A stretch of 64,000 nucleotides of DNA from Cryobacterium sp. SO1. GTDB lineage: Bacteria > Actinomycetota > Actinomycetes > Actinomycetales > Microbacteriaceae. A program made the translations under genes and the position numbers. The stretch's first letter is position 1. Each line of letters opens with the position of its first letter. A model generated the notes under the pieces. It ran no database searches and was not told the DNA's origin. It saw nothing but the letters and a program-made list of their open reading frames with translations. The stretch covers positions 1 to 64,000 of the forward strand of contig NZ_CP067394.1 of NCBI RefSeq assembly GCF_004210215.2, given 5' to 3'. Positions 13,044 through 22,291 of this stretch are shown here, in pieces.

Positions 13044-13580
13044 CTAGATGTCCGTGGGCTTCTCAATCGGCGAATCGAGAAGCGACTCGTCTTCGGAGAC
13101 CCACAGTTCATCGTCGGCACGGAAGGTCTGCCAGATTGCGTACGCCACACCGGCTGCGGCAGCGATGCCCACACCGATGGCGATGTACGTTCCCGCACCC
13201 AGGCCCTGCTTCTGAACCACGACGGGCTTCTGGAAGCGAACGCGGTTGAGCGCGGCGATGCGTGCGTCCTTGGCGAAATCCCCCACCGACATGACAGTGC
13301 CCAGTGCGGTTCCGATCCCCGGCAGAACCTTGTCCGTGACCTGGTGGCGAACGCCACCGGCAAAATCTTGGGTCGCGTGCACACCGGGGAGGAGGTAGTG
13401 CTCATAGCCCTGGCGAACGCGGGGTACTACTTCTTCACGAGTGAGCACACTGGCCTGACGGCCGGCTTCACGTGCAATCTCGTTGGCGCGGTCGAGAACT
13501 TCCTGCTGATTACTCCACAGCTCATCCGCGCTCTTGCGCAGACGAGTGAGTTCCTTTCGGCGCTTGCGTGACAGGCTCAT
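13044..13580 (-). CDS. Hypothetical single-pass membrane protein
   Basis: I do not recognise a named family. The 178-residue protein starts with a basic, coiled-coil-like region (MSLSRKRRKELTRLRKSADE, then about residues 20-60), has a single hydrophobic helix at about 132-152 (TYIAIGVGIAAAAGVAYAIW) and ends with an acidic tail (DDELWVSEDESLLDSP). Similar proteins occur beside the cyclophilin and rhomboid genes in Microbacteriaceae, from memory. The ATG at 13580 has a GGAGGG ribosome site just upstream. It is divergent from ppiA, sharing a 124-bp promoter region. Confidence 0.72.
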   Translation of the reverse strand: MSLSRKRRKELTRLRKSADELWSNQQEVLDRANEIAREAGRQASVLTREEVVPRVRQGYEHYLLPGVHATQDFAGGVRHQVTDKVLPGIGTALGTVMSVGDFAKDARIAALNRVRFQKPVVVQKQGLGAGTYIAIGVGIAAAAGVAYAIWQTFRADDELWVSEDESLLDSPIEKPTDI

Positions 13581-13704
13581 CTGGACCCTCCATCGTTTCT
13601 TGTGGTTAACACAGCCCATCTTGCCACTGAATAGCCTGTGAGCGCTCTGAATGCCTGACAAGCAGACGGATTCGTGCAATCTTCGCTGTGCAAGAATTAT
13701 TCCT

Positions 13705-14244
13705 ATGTCTAAGCACACTGCAGTCGCAACGCTCCATACAACCCTCGGACCGATCAAGGTCAACCTCTTCGGGAACCACGCTCCCAAGACCGTCAAGAAC
13801 TTCGTCGGCCTCGCCACCGGCGAGATCGAGTGGAAGCACCCGGCAACGGGCAAGACCTCCAACGACCCGCTGTACAACGGCACAGTCTTCCACCGCATCA
13901 TCAAGGACTTCATGATCCAGGCCGGCGACCCGCTGGGCCAGGGCACCGGCGGACCCGGCTTCCAGTTCGACGACGAGATCAGCCCGGAGCTCGACTTCAC
14001 CCAGCCCTACGTCCTCGCCATGGCCAACGCCGGCATCCAGGGCGGTCGCGGCACCAACGGTTCGCAGTTCTTCATCACCGTCGTGCCGACCACCTGGCTT
14101 CAGGGCAAGCACTCGATCTTCGGCGCCGTCGAGGACGAAGACTCCCGCAAGATCGTCGACCAGCTCGCCGTCGTGCCCACCGACGGCCGCGACCGTCCGC
14201 TCACCGATGTCGTCATCGAGAGCATCACCGTCGAGCAGGTCTAG
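13705..14244 (+). CDS. ppiA: Peptidyl-prolyl cis-trans isomerase, cyclophilin type
   Basis: Cyclophilins catalyse cis-trans isomerisation of prolyl bonds and assist folding. This 179-residue cytoplasmic protein (no signal peptide) carries the family core: FHRIIKDFMIQAGDP near residues 65-79, GGPGFQFDDE, LAMANAG and GTNGSQFFITV. The active-site Arg (FHRI) and the Gln and Phe positions are intact. The ATG at 13705 gives the usual N-terminus HTAVATLHTTLG; an in-frame start 18 codons earlier is less likely. The rhomboid gene follows after 11 bp. Confidence 0.94.
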   Translation: MSKHTAVATLHTTLGPIKVNLFGNHAPKTVKNFVGLATGEIEWKHPATGKTSNDPLYNGTVFHRIIKDFMIQAGDPLGQGTGGPGFQFDDEISPELDFTQPYVLAMANAGIQGGRGTNGSQFFITVVPTTWLQGKHSIFGAVEDEDSRKIVDQLAVVPTDGRDRPLTDVVIESITVEQV

Positions 14245-14255
14245 GACCTCCCGAG

Positions 14256-15104
14256 ATGACCAGCCTGCCCGGAACCGCCGCCAATTTCTGTTACCGGCAT
14301 CCGGGCAGGCAGAGTTTCATCCTCTGCCAGCGCTGCGGTCGCACCATCTGCCCCGAGTGCCAGACCCAGGCGGCCGTGGGCGTCATCTGCCCCGAGTGCA
14401 TGCGTGAGCAGCGCCAGAGCGCACCACGCACCAAGTCGGCCGCCCGCACCAGGCTCGGACGCATGACCGCGGCCGGCGAGCCGGTGGTCACCTACTCGAT
14501 CATCGCGCTGACGCTGGTCATCTTCATTCTGCAGCTCATTCCCGGACTGGGCGTGACGAACGCGTTTCTGTACGCCGGCGCGTTCTCGTATCCGGGCGAC
14601 TTCGAACCGTGGCGCATGCTGACCAGCGTCTTCGTGCACTCCACCGGGTTCATCTTCCACGTGCTGCTGAACATGTACACCCTGTGGATCTTCGGCCAGA
14701 TCCTCGAGCGGATGCTCGGACGCGGCCGGTTTCTCACCCTGTACCTACTCAGCGGCCTGGCCGGTTCACTCGGCGTTCTGTTCCTGGCCGACCCGTATGT
14801 GGCCGTCGTCGGCGCCTCCGGGGCCATCTTCGGGCTGATGGGCGCGTTCCTCGTCATCCAGCGCAAGCTCGGCGGCAACGCCACCCAACTGCTGATCCTG
14901 GTCGGCATCAACCTGGTGATCGGCTTCCTGCCCGGACTCAACGTCGCCTGGCAGGCACATGTCGGGGGCCTCATCGGCGGTGCCGTCATCGGCCTGATCT
15001 ATGTGCAGACCCGCCAGCGCAGCAAGCGCACCCAGCAGTTCCTACTCCTGGGCGGCTTTGCTGCCCTGCTCGTGGCTTTGAGCCTGAGCAAGTTCTTCGT
15101 CTAG
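14256..15104 (+). CDS. Rhomboid family intramembrane serine protease with N-terminal zinc-ribbon-like region
   Basis: Rhomboids cleave membrane proteins within the bilayer. This 282-residue protein has a Cys/His-rich N-terminus (CYRHP, CQRCGRTICPEC, GVICPEC at about residues 12-48) that probably binds zinc, then about six membrane helices. The catalytic Ser lies in GASGAIFG and the catalytic His in AHVGGLIGG; the loop-1 HVLLNMYTLW stretch is also conserved. It follows ppiA closely and is probably co-transcribed. Its substrate is unknown. It ends convergently with crgA across a 151-bp gap containing DnaA boxes. Confidence 0.9.
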   Translation: MTSLPGTAANFCYRHPGRQSFILCQRCGRTICPECQTQAAVGVICPECMREQRQSAPRTKSAARTRLGRMTAAGEPVVTYSIIALTLVIFILQLIPGLGVTNAFLYAGAFSYPGDFEPWRMLTSVFVHSTGFIFHVLLNMYTLWIFGQILERMLGRGRFLTLYLLSGLAGSLGVLFLADPYVAVVGASGAIFGLMGAFLVIQRKLGGNATQLLILVGINLVIGFLPGLNVAWQAHVGGLIGGAVIGLIYVQTRQRSKRTQQFLLLGGFAALLVALSLSKFFV

Positions 15105-15132
15105 GCCGCTCGGCCACTAGGTTTCCCCAGGG

Positions 15133-15201
15133 TTATCCACACCCGGGGAGAAAGTTATCCACAGGAGTTTCCACATTGGGGATAATTACACGGCTGTAAT
15201 T
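15133..15201. promoter_or_regulatory. Second DnaA-box cluster plus inverted repeat
   Basis: Two perfect TTATCCACA boxes lie at 15133-15141 and 15155-15163, with GTTTCCACA at 15167-15175 and the minus-oriented near match TGGGGATAA at 15177-15185. An inverted repeat, AATTACA-CGGC-TGTAATT, follows at 15184-15201. The TTATCCACA/GTTTCCACA pairing repeats that of oriC. Both flanking genes end here, so no promoter is needed. DnaA binding is inferred from the box sequences. Confidence 0.75.
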
Positions 15202-15255
15202 GACTCCCCGAACGGGTGGTTAAACCACACGGAACGGGTGGTGAACAGTCGGGTC

Positions 15256-15498
15256 TCAGCGCCAGCGGGTGGTCATCAGGAAGCCGATGAAGGCGATCCC
15301 GAATCCAACGAGGATGTTCCACGAGCCGAAGGCCGGGACGGGCAGTGCGCCCTGGCTCACATAGAAGACGATGATCCAGGCCAGCCCGATCAGCATGAAA
15401 CCGAACATCACCGGTTTGAACCAGACGGCGTTCGGGGCGTCTTCGCCCGCGCGGGCCTCGGGACGGGCGGGCTTGGTTCGGGGATTTGTGCGTGCCAT
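15256..15498 (-). CDS. crgA: Cell division protein CrgA
   Basis: CrgA is a small actinobacterial divisome protein that interacts with FtsZ- and FtsI-linked components and coordinates septation. The 80-residue protein has a basic cytoplasmic N-terminus, then two membrane helices at about residues 28-47 and 58-76 (PVMFGFMLIGLAWIIVFYV and ILVGFGIAFIGFLMTTRW), a length and layout typical of the family. A leaderless-type start is likely: TAGAAT lies seven bases before the ATG. It is divergent from the sortase gene. Confidence 0.93.
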   Translation of the reverse strand: MARTNPRTKPARPEARAGEDAPNAVWFKPVMFGFMLIGLAWIIVFYVSQGALPVPAFGSWNILVGFGIAFIGFLMTTRWR

Positions 15499-15584
15499 GC
15501 CTGAGATTCTAGCGTCCCCGCCTGCGTTGCCCTGCCGGAAGCACTCGGCGGATCAGTAGGTTCGCCCCGATTAGAATCGACTGC
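15499..15584. promoter_or_regulatory. Divergent leaderless promoters for crgA and sortase
   Basis: On the minus strand TAGAAT (plus coordinates 15506-15511) ends seven bases before the crgA ATG. On the plus strand TAGAAT at 15572-15577 ends seven bases before the sortase ATG at 15585. This symmetry suggests both transcripts begin at or next to the A of the start codon. No ribosome site is visible for either gene. Confidence 0.62.
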
Positions 15585-16385
15585 ATGACCGAGCCGGCCA
15601 CGTCCGAAGTTCCGGCCCTGCGCGGGCGGACAGCCCAACGCGGGTCGAAGAAGCGGGCGCGCGCCCGGGTGAGCGTCTTCGGAGTCCTCGGTGAGGTGCT
15701 GATGACCGGGGGCGTTCTCGTATTTCTCTTCCTCGGTTGGCAGCTGTGGTGGAACGACGCCGTGATGGCCGCCTCCCAGTCTCGGGCCGCGGCGTCGATC
15801 AGTCAGGGCTGGCTCGACGAAGCCCAGCCGGACCAGGCCCCTGCCCCAGCAGTCGAGGAGGGATATGGCGACCCCGCAGTGGCCGCCGCGCCCAGTGATG
15901 CGACGGGGTTCGCCGTGCTCTACGTGCCCCGGTTCGGCGACAGCTACCAGCGCACCATCGCCGAGGGCACCGGCACCAACGTGTTGAACAGCCCCGACCT
16001 GGGCATCGGTCACTACCCGGGAACACAGATGCCCGGCGAGGTAGGCAACTTCGCCATCGCCTCGCACCGCAGCGCCAACGGCGGCGGGATGCACCTGATC
16101 AACGAGCTGCAGCTCGGCGACGCGATCTACCTGCAGACCGCCGACGGCTATTACACCTACAGGTTCCGAGACTTCGAGTACGTGCCGCCGAGCGCCGTGG
16201 AGGCCATCGCGCCGGTGCCGCACGACCCGGACGGTATTCCCGTCGACCGGCTGATCGCCCTCACCACCTGTAACCCGCTGTTCTCCACCGCTGAACGGAT
16301 CATCGCCTACGGTGTGTTCGAATCGTGGCAACCGACAGCCGTGGGGCCTCCAGCCGAGCTGGCGGCCCTGCTCCCCGCCGCCTAA
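15585..16385 (+). CDS. Class E sortase
   Basis: Class E sortases are membrane-anchored cysteine transpeptidases that attach proteins to the cell wall in actinobacteria. The 266-residue protein has a cytoplasmic basic N-terminus, a membrane helix at about residues 38-60 (LMTGGVLVFLFLGWQLWW), a linker, and the sortase beta-barrel. The catalytic His is in IASHRSANGG, Cys in LTTCNPLF and Arg in the following AERIIAYG. Typical substrates with LAXTG-like tails are not seen in this window. Its promoter is back-to-back with that of crgA, and a small membrane protein and pabA/trpG follow. Confidence 0.92.
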   Translation: MTEPATSEVPALRGRTAQRGSKKRARARVSVFGVLGEVLMTGGVLVFLFLGWQLWWNDAVMAASQSRAAASISQGWLDEAQPDQAPAPAVEEGYGDPAVAAAPSDATGFAVLYVPRFGDSYQRTIAEGTGTNVLNSPDLGIGHYPGTQMPGEVGNFAIASHRSANGGGMHLINELQLGDAIYLQTADGYYTYRFRDFEYVPPSAVEAIAPVPHDPDGIPVDRLIALTTCNPLFSTAERIIAYGVFESWQPTAVGPPAELAALLPAA

Positions 16386-16426
16386 CATCCACCCAGCCGT
16401 CATACAGAAGAGTTAAGGACCAACCG

Positions 16427-16588
16427 ATGTACGCAGCAATCTGGCGCCTCCTGCCCGGACCGTTCTGGGTGCGTGTCCTCGTCGTTCTCGTGCTGCTAAC
16501 GGCTATTCTCTATTGCCTCGTCACCTGGGTTTTCCCCTGGGTCGACACTTTGGTCAACAATCAGGAAGTGACGGTGGGCGTCCCATGA
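16427..16588 (+). CDS. Small single-pass membrane protein (53 aa)
   Basis: This short gene encodes 53 residues with one strong membrane helix (WVRVLVVLVLLTAILYCLV, about residues 14-32) followed by VTWVFPWVDTLVNN. No family name is recognised, but its position before a PabA/TrpG gene and the ATGA overlap with that gene argue it is real. A short purine-rich stretch precedes the ATG at 16427. It could be a small cell-envelope factor; function is unknown. Confidence 0.7.
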   Translation: MYAAIWRLLPGPFWVRVLVVLVLLTAILYCLVTWVFPWVDTLVNNQEVTVGVP

Positions 16589-17223
16589 CCCGCATCCTTG
16601 TAATCGACAACTACGACAGCTTCGTCTACACCCTCAACGGCTACCTGCGCGAGCTGGGCGCCGAGACCGAAGTGGTGCGCAACGACGCCTTCGCCAAGAC
16701 GGATGTGGCCGCCCGCCTGGCCGAGTTCGACGGGGTGCTGGTCTCCCCTGGGCCCGGTAAGCCGTCGGACGCGGGCGTCTCTATCGCGGCCGTGGAAGCG
16801 GCCCTGGCCGCCAACCAGCCATTGTTCGGCGTGTGCCTGGGCCACCAGGCGATCGCCGAGGCCTTCGGCGCGACGGTGACGAACGCCGAAGAGCTCATGC
16901 ACGGTAAGACCTCCCAGATCACCCACGACGGCAGCGAGTTCTACGACGGGGTCCCCCAGCCCTTCACGGCCACCCGCTATCACTCCCTGGCCGTTGTGAA
17001 CGGCACGGTCCCCAGTGACCTGGTCGTGACGTCGCGCACCCAGGGCGGCGTGATTATGGGCCTGCGGCACGTGTCGGCGCCGATCCTCGGGGTGCAGTTC
17101 CACCCGGAGTCGGTCCTGACGGAGGGCGGCTACCTGATGGTGGCCAACTGGCTGGCGTTGGCCGGTCTGCCAGACGCGCGCGAAAAGGCCAAGCACCTCA
17201 CCCCCATGCTCAAGCTGAGCTAG
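16585..17223 (+). CDS. pabA: Glutamine amidotransferase, anthranilate/aminodeoxychorismate synthase component II
   Basis: This class I glutamine amidotransferase supplies ammonia to a chorismate-using synthase. The 212-residue protein has the N-terminal RILVIDNYDSFVYTL, the oxyanion stretch SPGPGKPSDAG, the nucleophile Cys in GVCLGHQAIAEAFG and the His/Glu pair in QFHPESVLTEGG. All catalytic residues are intact. Whether the partner is PabB (folate) or TrpE (tryptophan) cannot be settled because no component I gene is nearby; the actinobacterial position beside crgA and pknB favours the PabA annotation. The ATG overlaps the stop of the small membrane protein gene. Confidence 0.88.
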   Translation: MTRILVIDNYDSFVYTLNGYLRELGAETEVVRNDAFAKTDVAARLAEFDGVLVSPGPGKPSDAGVSIAAVEAALAANQPLFGVCLGHQAIAEAFGATVTNAEELMHGKTSQITHDGSEFYDGVPQPFTATRYHSLAVVNGTVPSDLVVTSRTQGGVIMGLRHVSAPILGVQFHPESVLTEGGYLMVANWLALAGLPDAREKAKHLTPMLKLS

Positions 17224-17261
17224 ACGCGCCAATACCCCAACCCGGCCTGTAGAGCGAGGCC

Positions 17262-17290
17262 ACGCGTTGGTCGAGCTTGTCGAGACCCGG
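17262..17290. repeat. GGTCGAGCTTGTCGAGACC-type intergenic repeat
   Basis: The sequence GGTCGAGCTTGTCGAGACC is an imperfect palindrome between the convergent ends of pabA and pknB. Motifs like this are scattered through Microbacteriaceae genomes, from memory; a related half lies at about 36204-36219. It may serve as a bidirectional terminator. Confidence 0.5.
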
Positions 17291-17317
17291 CGAGACGGCC
17301 GACGGCGAGGCGGCTGG

Positions 17318-19015
17318 TTAGCCGGCGCAGTAGGTCAGGACGACCGCGGACTTCTGCGGCACGTCACCGGCAGGGAGGGACTGTTTGGTGACCGGTGAGC
17401 CGCTGGCGCTGTCACAGGTGTAGTCGGGTTCGAGTTCCGGCTCCAATTGCGTCGCATCCGCCTGCAGGAGCGCATTGGCCGCGGTGAGCGCCTGGCCGAC
17501 GAGGTTGGGCATGGTCACCAGTCCGCTGGACACCGTGAAATCGACCGTCGAACCGACCGGTGTCTGGTCCCGCGGTGCGGGGACGGTCTCCAGAACGATG
17601 CCCTCCGGGACGTCCGCAGAGTTCTGGGTGGTGACCGACCCCGAGACGAAGCCGCGCTCGGTGAGGAACGGTTCCGCCGCGGAGAACGGCTGGTCGGTGG
17701 TGTCCGGCATCTCTACGAGTTCGGCACCGGTCGAGACATAGACCTTGATGACGGTGGTCGGCAGCGTGATCGTGCCGGATGGCGGATCGGTACGGATGAC
17801 CTCGTCCTTGGCGACCGTGGGACTGCTCTCCTCGGCCTTGGTGGCCGCGAGGTCCAATTCGAGGAGTGCATCCTGAGCATCGTCGTAGCTGAGGCCGGTG
17901 AGCACAGGAACCCGTCGTGACGAGTCGGGCAGCTCGTTGTTGGGGGTGAGGCTGAGGGCCCAGAACATCACCGCGATGACGATGACGATGACGCTGACGA
18001 TGCCGGCCCAGATCCAGATCACCGGTGGGCGGCGCTGGGTTCGGTCCATGGTCTGGTCCTCGGCGAGTTGCTTGAGGGCGAGCTCGGAGGTGGACTCCAC
18101 CTCCGGCGGGGCACCGAAGAGGCCCCCGGCGACGTCGTCGGCGGTGCGCTTGACCGGAATGTGACCGGCACCGGCCGTCTCAACGTCGTTGCGGAACTCG
18201 ACAGCGCTCTGGTAGCGGGCGAACCGGTCCTTGGCCAGGGCGTGCACGACGACGGTGTCCAGCGCCGGCGACACCTTGGGGTTGAGGGAACTGGGCTTGA
18301 CCGGAGGTTCGCTGACGTGCTGGTACGCCACTGCTACGGGCGTGTCGCCGCGGAAAGGCGGACGGCCCGTGAGCATCTCGAAGAGCACCACGCCGCTGGA
18401 GTACAGGTCGGTGCGCGCATCCACCGACTCGCCCTTGGCCTGCTCGGGGGAGAAGTAGGAGGCGGTGCCGAGGATGGCCGTGGTCTGGGCGACCGTCGTG
18501 GCCGAGTCGGAGATGGCCCTGGCGATACCGAAGTCCATCACCTTCACCTGGCCGGCCTTGGTGATCATGATGTTGCCCGGCTTGATGTCCCGGTGCACCA
18601 CGCCGGCGCGGTGCGAGTACTCCAGAGCGGTCAGAACACCGTCGATGATGCGGACGGCCTCGACGGAATCGATCGGGCCTTCGCGGATGATGTCCTTGAG
18701 CAGGCGCCCGTCGACGAACTCCATGATGATGAACGGGATCTGCGATTCGCTGCCGTCGTCTTCGGAGATGGTTTCTTCGCCGGCGTCGAAGACGCGCACA
18801 ATCGTGGGGTGCGCCATCCGCGCGGCCGCCTGGGCCTCCTGACGGAATCGGGTGCGGAAGGCGGGGTCGGCAGCGAGGGAGGATTTGAGCAGCTTGATGG
18901 CCACGGTGCGGCCGAGCCTGGAGTCGGTGCCGATGTGCACGTCGGACATGCCGCCGTGACCGATGGACGCTCCCACGCGGTATCGACCAGCAAGCAGACG
19001 GCCCTCATCAGTCAA
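17318..19015 (-). CDS. pknB: Serine/threonine protein kinase with three PASTA domains (PknB-like)
   Basis: PknB-type kinases sense peptidoglycan fragments or lipid II and phosphorylate division and wall-synthesis proteins. The 565-residue protein has a kinase domain (about 1-280) with the glycine loop IGHGGMSDV, catalytic Lys in [15 protein letters not shown] and DFGIARA, then a membrane helix (about residues 335-357, WIWAGIVSVIVIVIAVMFWAL) and three extracellular PASTA repeats beginning near VPVLTGLSYDDA, VEMPDTTDQPF and VTMPNLVGQAL. It is the last gene of the minus-strand fhaA-pknB operon, as in other actinobacteria. Confidence 0.95.
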   Translation of the reverse strand: MTDEGRLLAGRYRVGASIGHGGMSDVHIGTDSRLGRTVAIKLLKSSLAADPAFRTRFRQEAQAAARMAHPTIVRVFDAGEETISEDDGSESQIPFIIMEFVDGRLLKDIIREGPIDSVEAVRIIDGVLTALEYSHRAGVVHRDIKPGNIMITKAGQVKVMDFGIARAISDSATTVAQTTAILGTASYFSPEQAKGESVDARTDLYSSGVVLFEMLTGRPPFRGDTPVAVAYQHVSEPPVKPSSLNPKVSPALDTVVVHALAKDRFARYQSAVEFRNDVETAGAGHIPVKRTADDVAGGLFGAPPEVESTSELALKQLAEDQTMDRTQRRPPVIWIWAGIVSVIVIVIAVMFWALSLTPNNELPDSSRRVPVLTGLSYDDAQDALLELDLAATKAEESSPTVAKDEVIRTDPPSGTITLPTTVIKVYVSTGAELVEMPDTTDQPFSAAEPFLTERGFVSGSVTTQNSADVPEGIVLETVPAPRDQTPVGSTVDFTVSSGLVTMPNLVGQALTAANALLQADATQLEPELEPDYTCDSASGSPVTKQSLPAGDVPQKSAVVLTYCAG

Positions 19016-19097
19016 TGCAAAACTCCCTGCTCGCGGACAATGTTGATCATTTTAGCCAAGATCCGGTCGGCACCCTGCAGGCACCCACCGGGGACGC

Positions 19098-20843
19098 CTA
19101 CCCTGCCGGCGGCGTGGCCGGCGGGGTGGCCGGCGGGGTGGGCACGTCAGGCCCCGTGACGGTGACGGTGGTGGAAGCCGAGTAGTCGGAGGCGACGTCG
19201 CCGCAGAGGTACCGGAACTTCACGGTGAAGTTGCCGGTGCCCGCCGTGACGGTGGCCGTGGTCGTGTCCGCACCGGTGGGCGGCGGGGAAGAGACCCCGT
19301 TGCCCTCGGCGAGGAGCTCGTAGCCTGAGAGTTCCTGCCCGGCTGGGCAGGTCTGGGCGGGCCAGGTGACCGTGACGGTTCCGGCCGGCGCGACGGTGGC
19401 CGGTGTGGCCGTCGGCGTGCCTGAGGGCGCGTCGGGGAGAGGCGGAACGAACTCGGAATAGACCCGCACCGTGATCTCGGTGCCCTCGGCGACCCGCCCG
19501 GTGGGGTTGATGGCGTAGACCCTGTCGGCCTGGTCCTCGGCCGGTGCCGCCTTGTCGGCTACGACGTTGGCACTGAGGCCGAGCCCACTGAGCTTGTCCC
19601 GTGCTTCGGTGCTGGTCAGACCGAGGAAATCGCTCTGATTGAGCTCCACGGAGGTGGACGACGGGGTGGGGGTCGGCGTGACCTTCGGGGGAGTCGGCGC
19701 CTGTGAAGTCTGTGTCGGCTCCGGCTCCGGCGCCGCGGCCGGCTGCATGAACAGCGTGACCAGGGTGCCCACCAGTACGAGGGCGAGGATGGAGATGAGC
19801 GCGACCAGGGGCCAGGTCCAGGGACTGCGCTTCTTCTTTTTCTTCGTATCCGCGGCCGCAGCGGCGGCGGCCGCTTCTGCACGGGTGCTTGGCTGCGTCA
19901 CTCCGCCGGCGGCGGGCATAAGCTGGGTGGTCTGGTCATTGCCGGCACCGGGCATCAGCATGGTCGCGGCCGTGGGTGTGAGGCCCGTCATGACGGCGGG
20001 CACGGATGCGGCCGCTGCCGCGACATCGCCGCGGCGCAGAGCGATCGCGGCGCGCGCGAGGTGCGCCGCGGAGGCGGGACGCTCCGCGGGGTTCTTGGCC
20101 AGGCAGGAGATCACCAGGTTGCGTACCGGTTCGGAGACGGTCTCGGGCAGCGGCGGCGGCTGCTCGTTGATCTGCGCCATGGCGATCGCCACCTGGGACT
20201 CACCCGTGAACGGGCGGCGGCCGGCGAGGCTTTCGTAGGCGACGATGCCCAGGGAGTAGATGTCCGTGGTCGGCGACGCCGAGCGTCCGCTGGCCTGTTC
20301 GGGCGAGAGGTACTGCACGGTGCCCATGACCTGGCCGGTCGCGGTGAGCGGAACCTGGTCGGCGATGCGTGCGATGCCGAAGTCGGTGATCTTGACGCGA
20401 CCCTCTGGGGTGATCAGCAGGTTGCCCGGCTTGATGTCGCGGTGCACCAGGCCGGCCGCGTGTGCGGCGTGCAGGGCGGCGGCGGTTTGCGCGACGATGT
20501 CGAGGACCTTGTCGGCGGGCAGTGTGTGCTCGCGCTCGAGGATCGTGGAGAGCGCCTCACCGGGCACCAGCTCCATCACCAGGAAGGCGCTGCCGTCTTC
20601 CTCGCCGTAGTCGAACACGTTCGCGATGCCCTCGTGGTTCACCAGGGCGGCGTGCCGGGCCTCAGCGCGGAAGCGCTCGAGGAAGCCGGGGTCGCCGAGG
20701 TATTCGTCCTTGAGGATCTTGATGGCGACAGTGCGCCCGATCACCAGGTCGACGGATTGCCAAACCTCGCCCATACCGCCGATGGCGATGCGGGATTGCA
20801 GTTCGTATCGTCCCCCGAAGGTGAGCCCTGCTGTGGGTCTCAT
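19098..20843 (-). CDS. pknA: Serine/threonine protein kinase with one PASTA domain and a beta-rich tail (PknA-like)
   Basis: This second kinase of the operon has 581 residues. The kinase domain (about 10-270) is complete: [33 protein letters not shown] and SPEQASGR. An Ala-rich linker and lysine patch precede a membrane helix (about residues 350-372). Outside lies one PASTA-like repeat ([18 protein letters not shown]), then an unusual tail of about 120 residues with a fibronectin-like pattern ([20 protein letters not shown]) and Pro/Thr-rich ends with short PPATPPAG repeats. Mycobacterial PknA lacks such an ectodomain. Its start overlaps the stop of pbpA by four bases. Confidence 0.9.
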   Translation of the reverse strand: MRPTAGLTFGGRYELQSRIAIGGMGEVWQSVDLVIGRTVAIKILKDEYLGDPGFLERFRAEARHAALVNHEGIANVFDYGEEDGSAFLVMELVPGEALSTILEREHTLPADKVLDIVAQTAAALHAAHAAGLVHRDIKPGNLLITPEGRVKITDFGIARIADQVPLTATGQVMGTVQYLSPEQASGRSASPTTDIYSLGIVAYESLAGRRPFTGESQVAIAMAQINEQPPPLPETVSEPVRNLVISCLAKNPAERPASAAHLARAAIALRRGDVAAAAASVPAVMTGLTPTAATMLMPGAGNDQTTQLMPAAGGVTQPSTRAEAAAAAAAADTKKKKKRSPWTWPLVALISILALVLVGTLVTLFMQPAAAPEPEPTQTSQAPTPPKVTPTPTPSSTSVELNQSDFLGLTSTEARDKLSGLGLSANVVADKAAPAEDQADRVYAINPTGRVAEGTEITVRVYSEFVPPLPDAPSGTPTATPATVAPAGTVTVTWPAQTCPAGQELSGYELLAEGNGVSSPPPTGADTTTATVTAGTGNFTVKFRYLCGDVASDYSASTTVTVTGPDVPTPPATPPATPPAG

Positions 20844-22291
20844 TTATTCAGCACCGCCTCTAGTACCTGTTTCGCTATCGGTGCGGCAAGCAAGTTGCCG
20901 TACCCGGTCTGACCGAGTCCCCCACCATTTTCGATGAGAACGGTGATCGCGTATTGCGGGTCTGCTGCAGGCGCGAATCCGGTGAACCACAGGGTGTATG
21001 GATCGTCGGCGCCGTTCTCCGCAGTCCCCGTTTTTCCCGCCACGTCGACTCCGTCTATTCTTGCATTGCTCGCGGCCCCGTCCTGGACCCCGTTCATCAT
21101 CATCTGGGTCATCGTGGCCGCGGTTTCGGCACTGAGCACGCGGTCGGCGGCCACGGGTTCGAAGGTCTGCAGCGGGCTGAGGTCCGGTGCCAGGATCTGG
21201 TCGACGAGGTTGGGTTGCATCTCGATACCTCCATTGGCGATCGTGGCCGAGACCAGGGCCATCTGCAGCGGCGTGGCGCGCACGCTGGTCTGGCCGAACG
21301 CCGACAGCGCCGTCTGGGCGTCGTCGGGGTTCTCGGGGTACTCGCTGGCGGTGACCGGTAGCGGGATGCTGAACTCGGAGTTGAAGCCGAACTTCTCGGC
21401 CATGGCGCGGATGGCGTCATCGCCCAGTTGCAGGCCCAGCTCGGCCATCGGGATGTTGCAGGAGAGCCGCAGGGCCGTGGCGATGGTGACGGTGTCGCCA
21501 GGTCCGCAGGCGCCGCCACCGGAGTTGATCACGACCGAACTGGAATTGGGCAGCGTGTAGGTGGCCGGGTTGGGGAAGGTGCTGTCGGGGGTGAACTGGC
21601 CCGACTCAAGGGCTGCGGCCACCACGACGAGCTTGAAGACCGAGCCGGGCGGGTTGAGCGAGTTGATGGCCCGGTTGATCAGGGGGTCGCCGGGGGCGTT
21701 GACGAGGGCATCGTAGGTGTCATTCACCGCGGCGCTGTCGTGCACGGCGAGGGCGTTCGGGTCGTAGCTCGGCTTGGAAACCATGGCAAGCACCCGGCCG
21801 GTCTTGGGCTCGGTGACGACCACGGAGCCGGTGTTGTCGCCGAGGGCATCCCAGGCGGCCTGCTGCGCGACCGGGTCGATGCTGGTCTCGACGGCGGCGC
21901 CCTTGGGGTCCTGGCCGGTGACCACGCTGGAGATCTGGTCGAAGAACTGTGCGTTCGAGGTGCCGCTGAGCTCCCCGTTCAGGGCCTGTTCCAGTCCGGT
22001 GGGGGCGCCGTTGACCGGGATGAAGCCCGTGATCGGGGCGTAGAGCGGGCCGTTGCTGTAGGTGCGCTGGAACTTGTAGTTGTCATCAACCGGCATCGAC
22101 TGAGCAATGGGCTCCCCGCCGGCGAGGATGGCGCCGCGTTCGACGGAGTAGCTGTCGAGCAGGGTGCGGGTGTTTCGGTCATCCGCCGACAGGTTGTCGG
22201 ACTGGAAAACCTGCACGATGGAGGTCGACCCGAGTAGGGCAACGAACATGAGCATCACGACGAGGCTCACGCGCTTGAGTTCACGATTCAA
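20840..22291 (-). CDS. pbpA: Penicillin-binding protein, class B transpeptidase (PbpA)
   Basis: PbpA is a division- or elongation-associated D,D-transpeptidase that cross-links peptidoglycan. The 483-residue protein has one N-terminal membrane helix (about 8-28), a dimerisation region and the transpeptidase domain. The active-site motifs are SVFK in [14 protein letters not shown] in [11 protein letters not shown] and KTG in [10 protein letters not shown]. The gene directly abuts rodA upstream and overlaps the kinase gene downstream, so the SEDS polymerase and its transpeptidase are co-expressed. Regulation by phosphorylation is likely from the context. Confidence 0.95.
   Translation of the reverse strand: MNRELKRVSLVVMLMFVALLGSTSIVQVFQSDNLSADDRNTRTLLDSYSVERGAILAGGEPIAQSMPVDDNYKFQRTYSNGPLYAPITGFIPVNGAPTGLEQALNGELSGTSNAQFFDQISSVVTGQDPKGAAVETSIDPVAQQAAWDALGDNTGSVVVTEPKTGRVLAMVSKPSYDPNALAVHDSAAVNDTYDALVNAPGDPLINRAINSLNPPGSVFKLVVVAAALESGQFTPDSTFPNPATYTLPNSSSVVINSGGGACGPGDTVTIATALRLSCNIPMAELGLQLGDDAIRAMAEKFGFNSEFSIPLPVTASEYPENPDDAQTALSAFGQTSVRATPLQMALVSATIANGGIEMQPNLVDQILAPDLSPLQTFEPVAADRVLSAETAATMTQMMMNGVQDGAASNARIDGVDVAGKTGTAENGADDPYTLWFTGFAPAADPQYAITVLIENGGGLGQTGYGNLLAAPIAKQVLEAVLNK

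Noticed and set aside
12707..13249. 180-codon plus-strand frame after hsdM
   Set aside because: Low-complexity Arg/Pro-rich, overlaps the IS30 shred and the minus-strand membrane protein gene; no recognisable domain.
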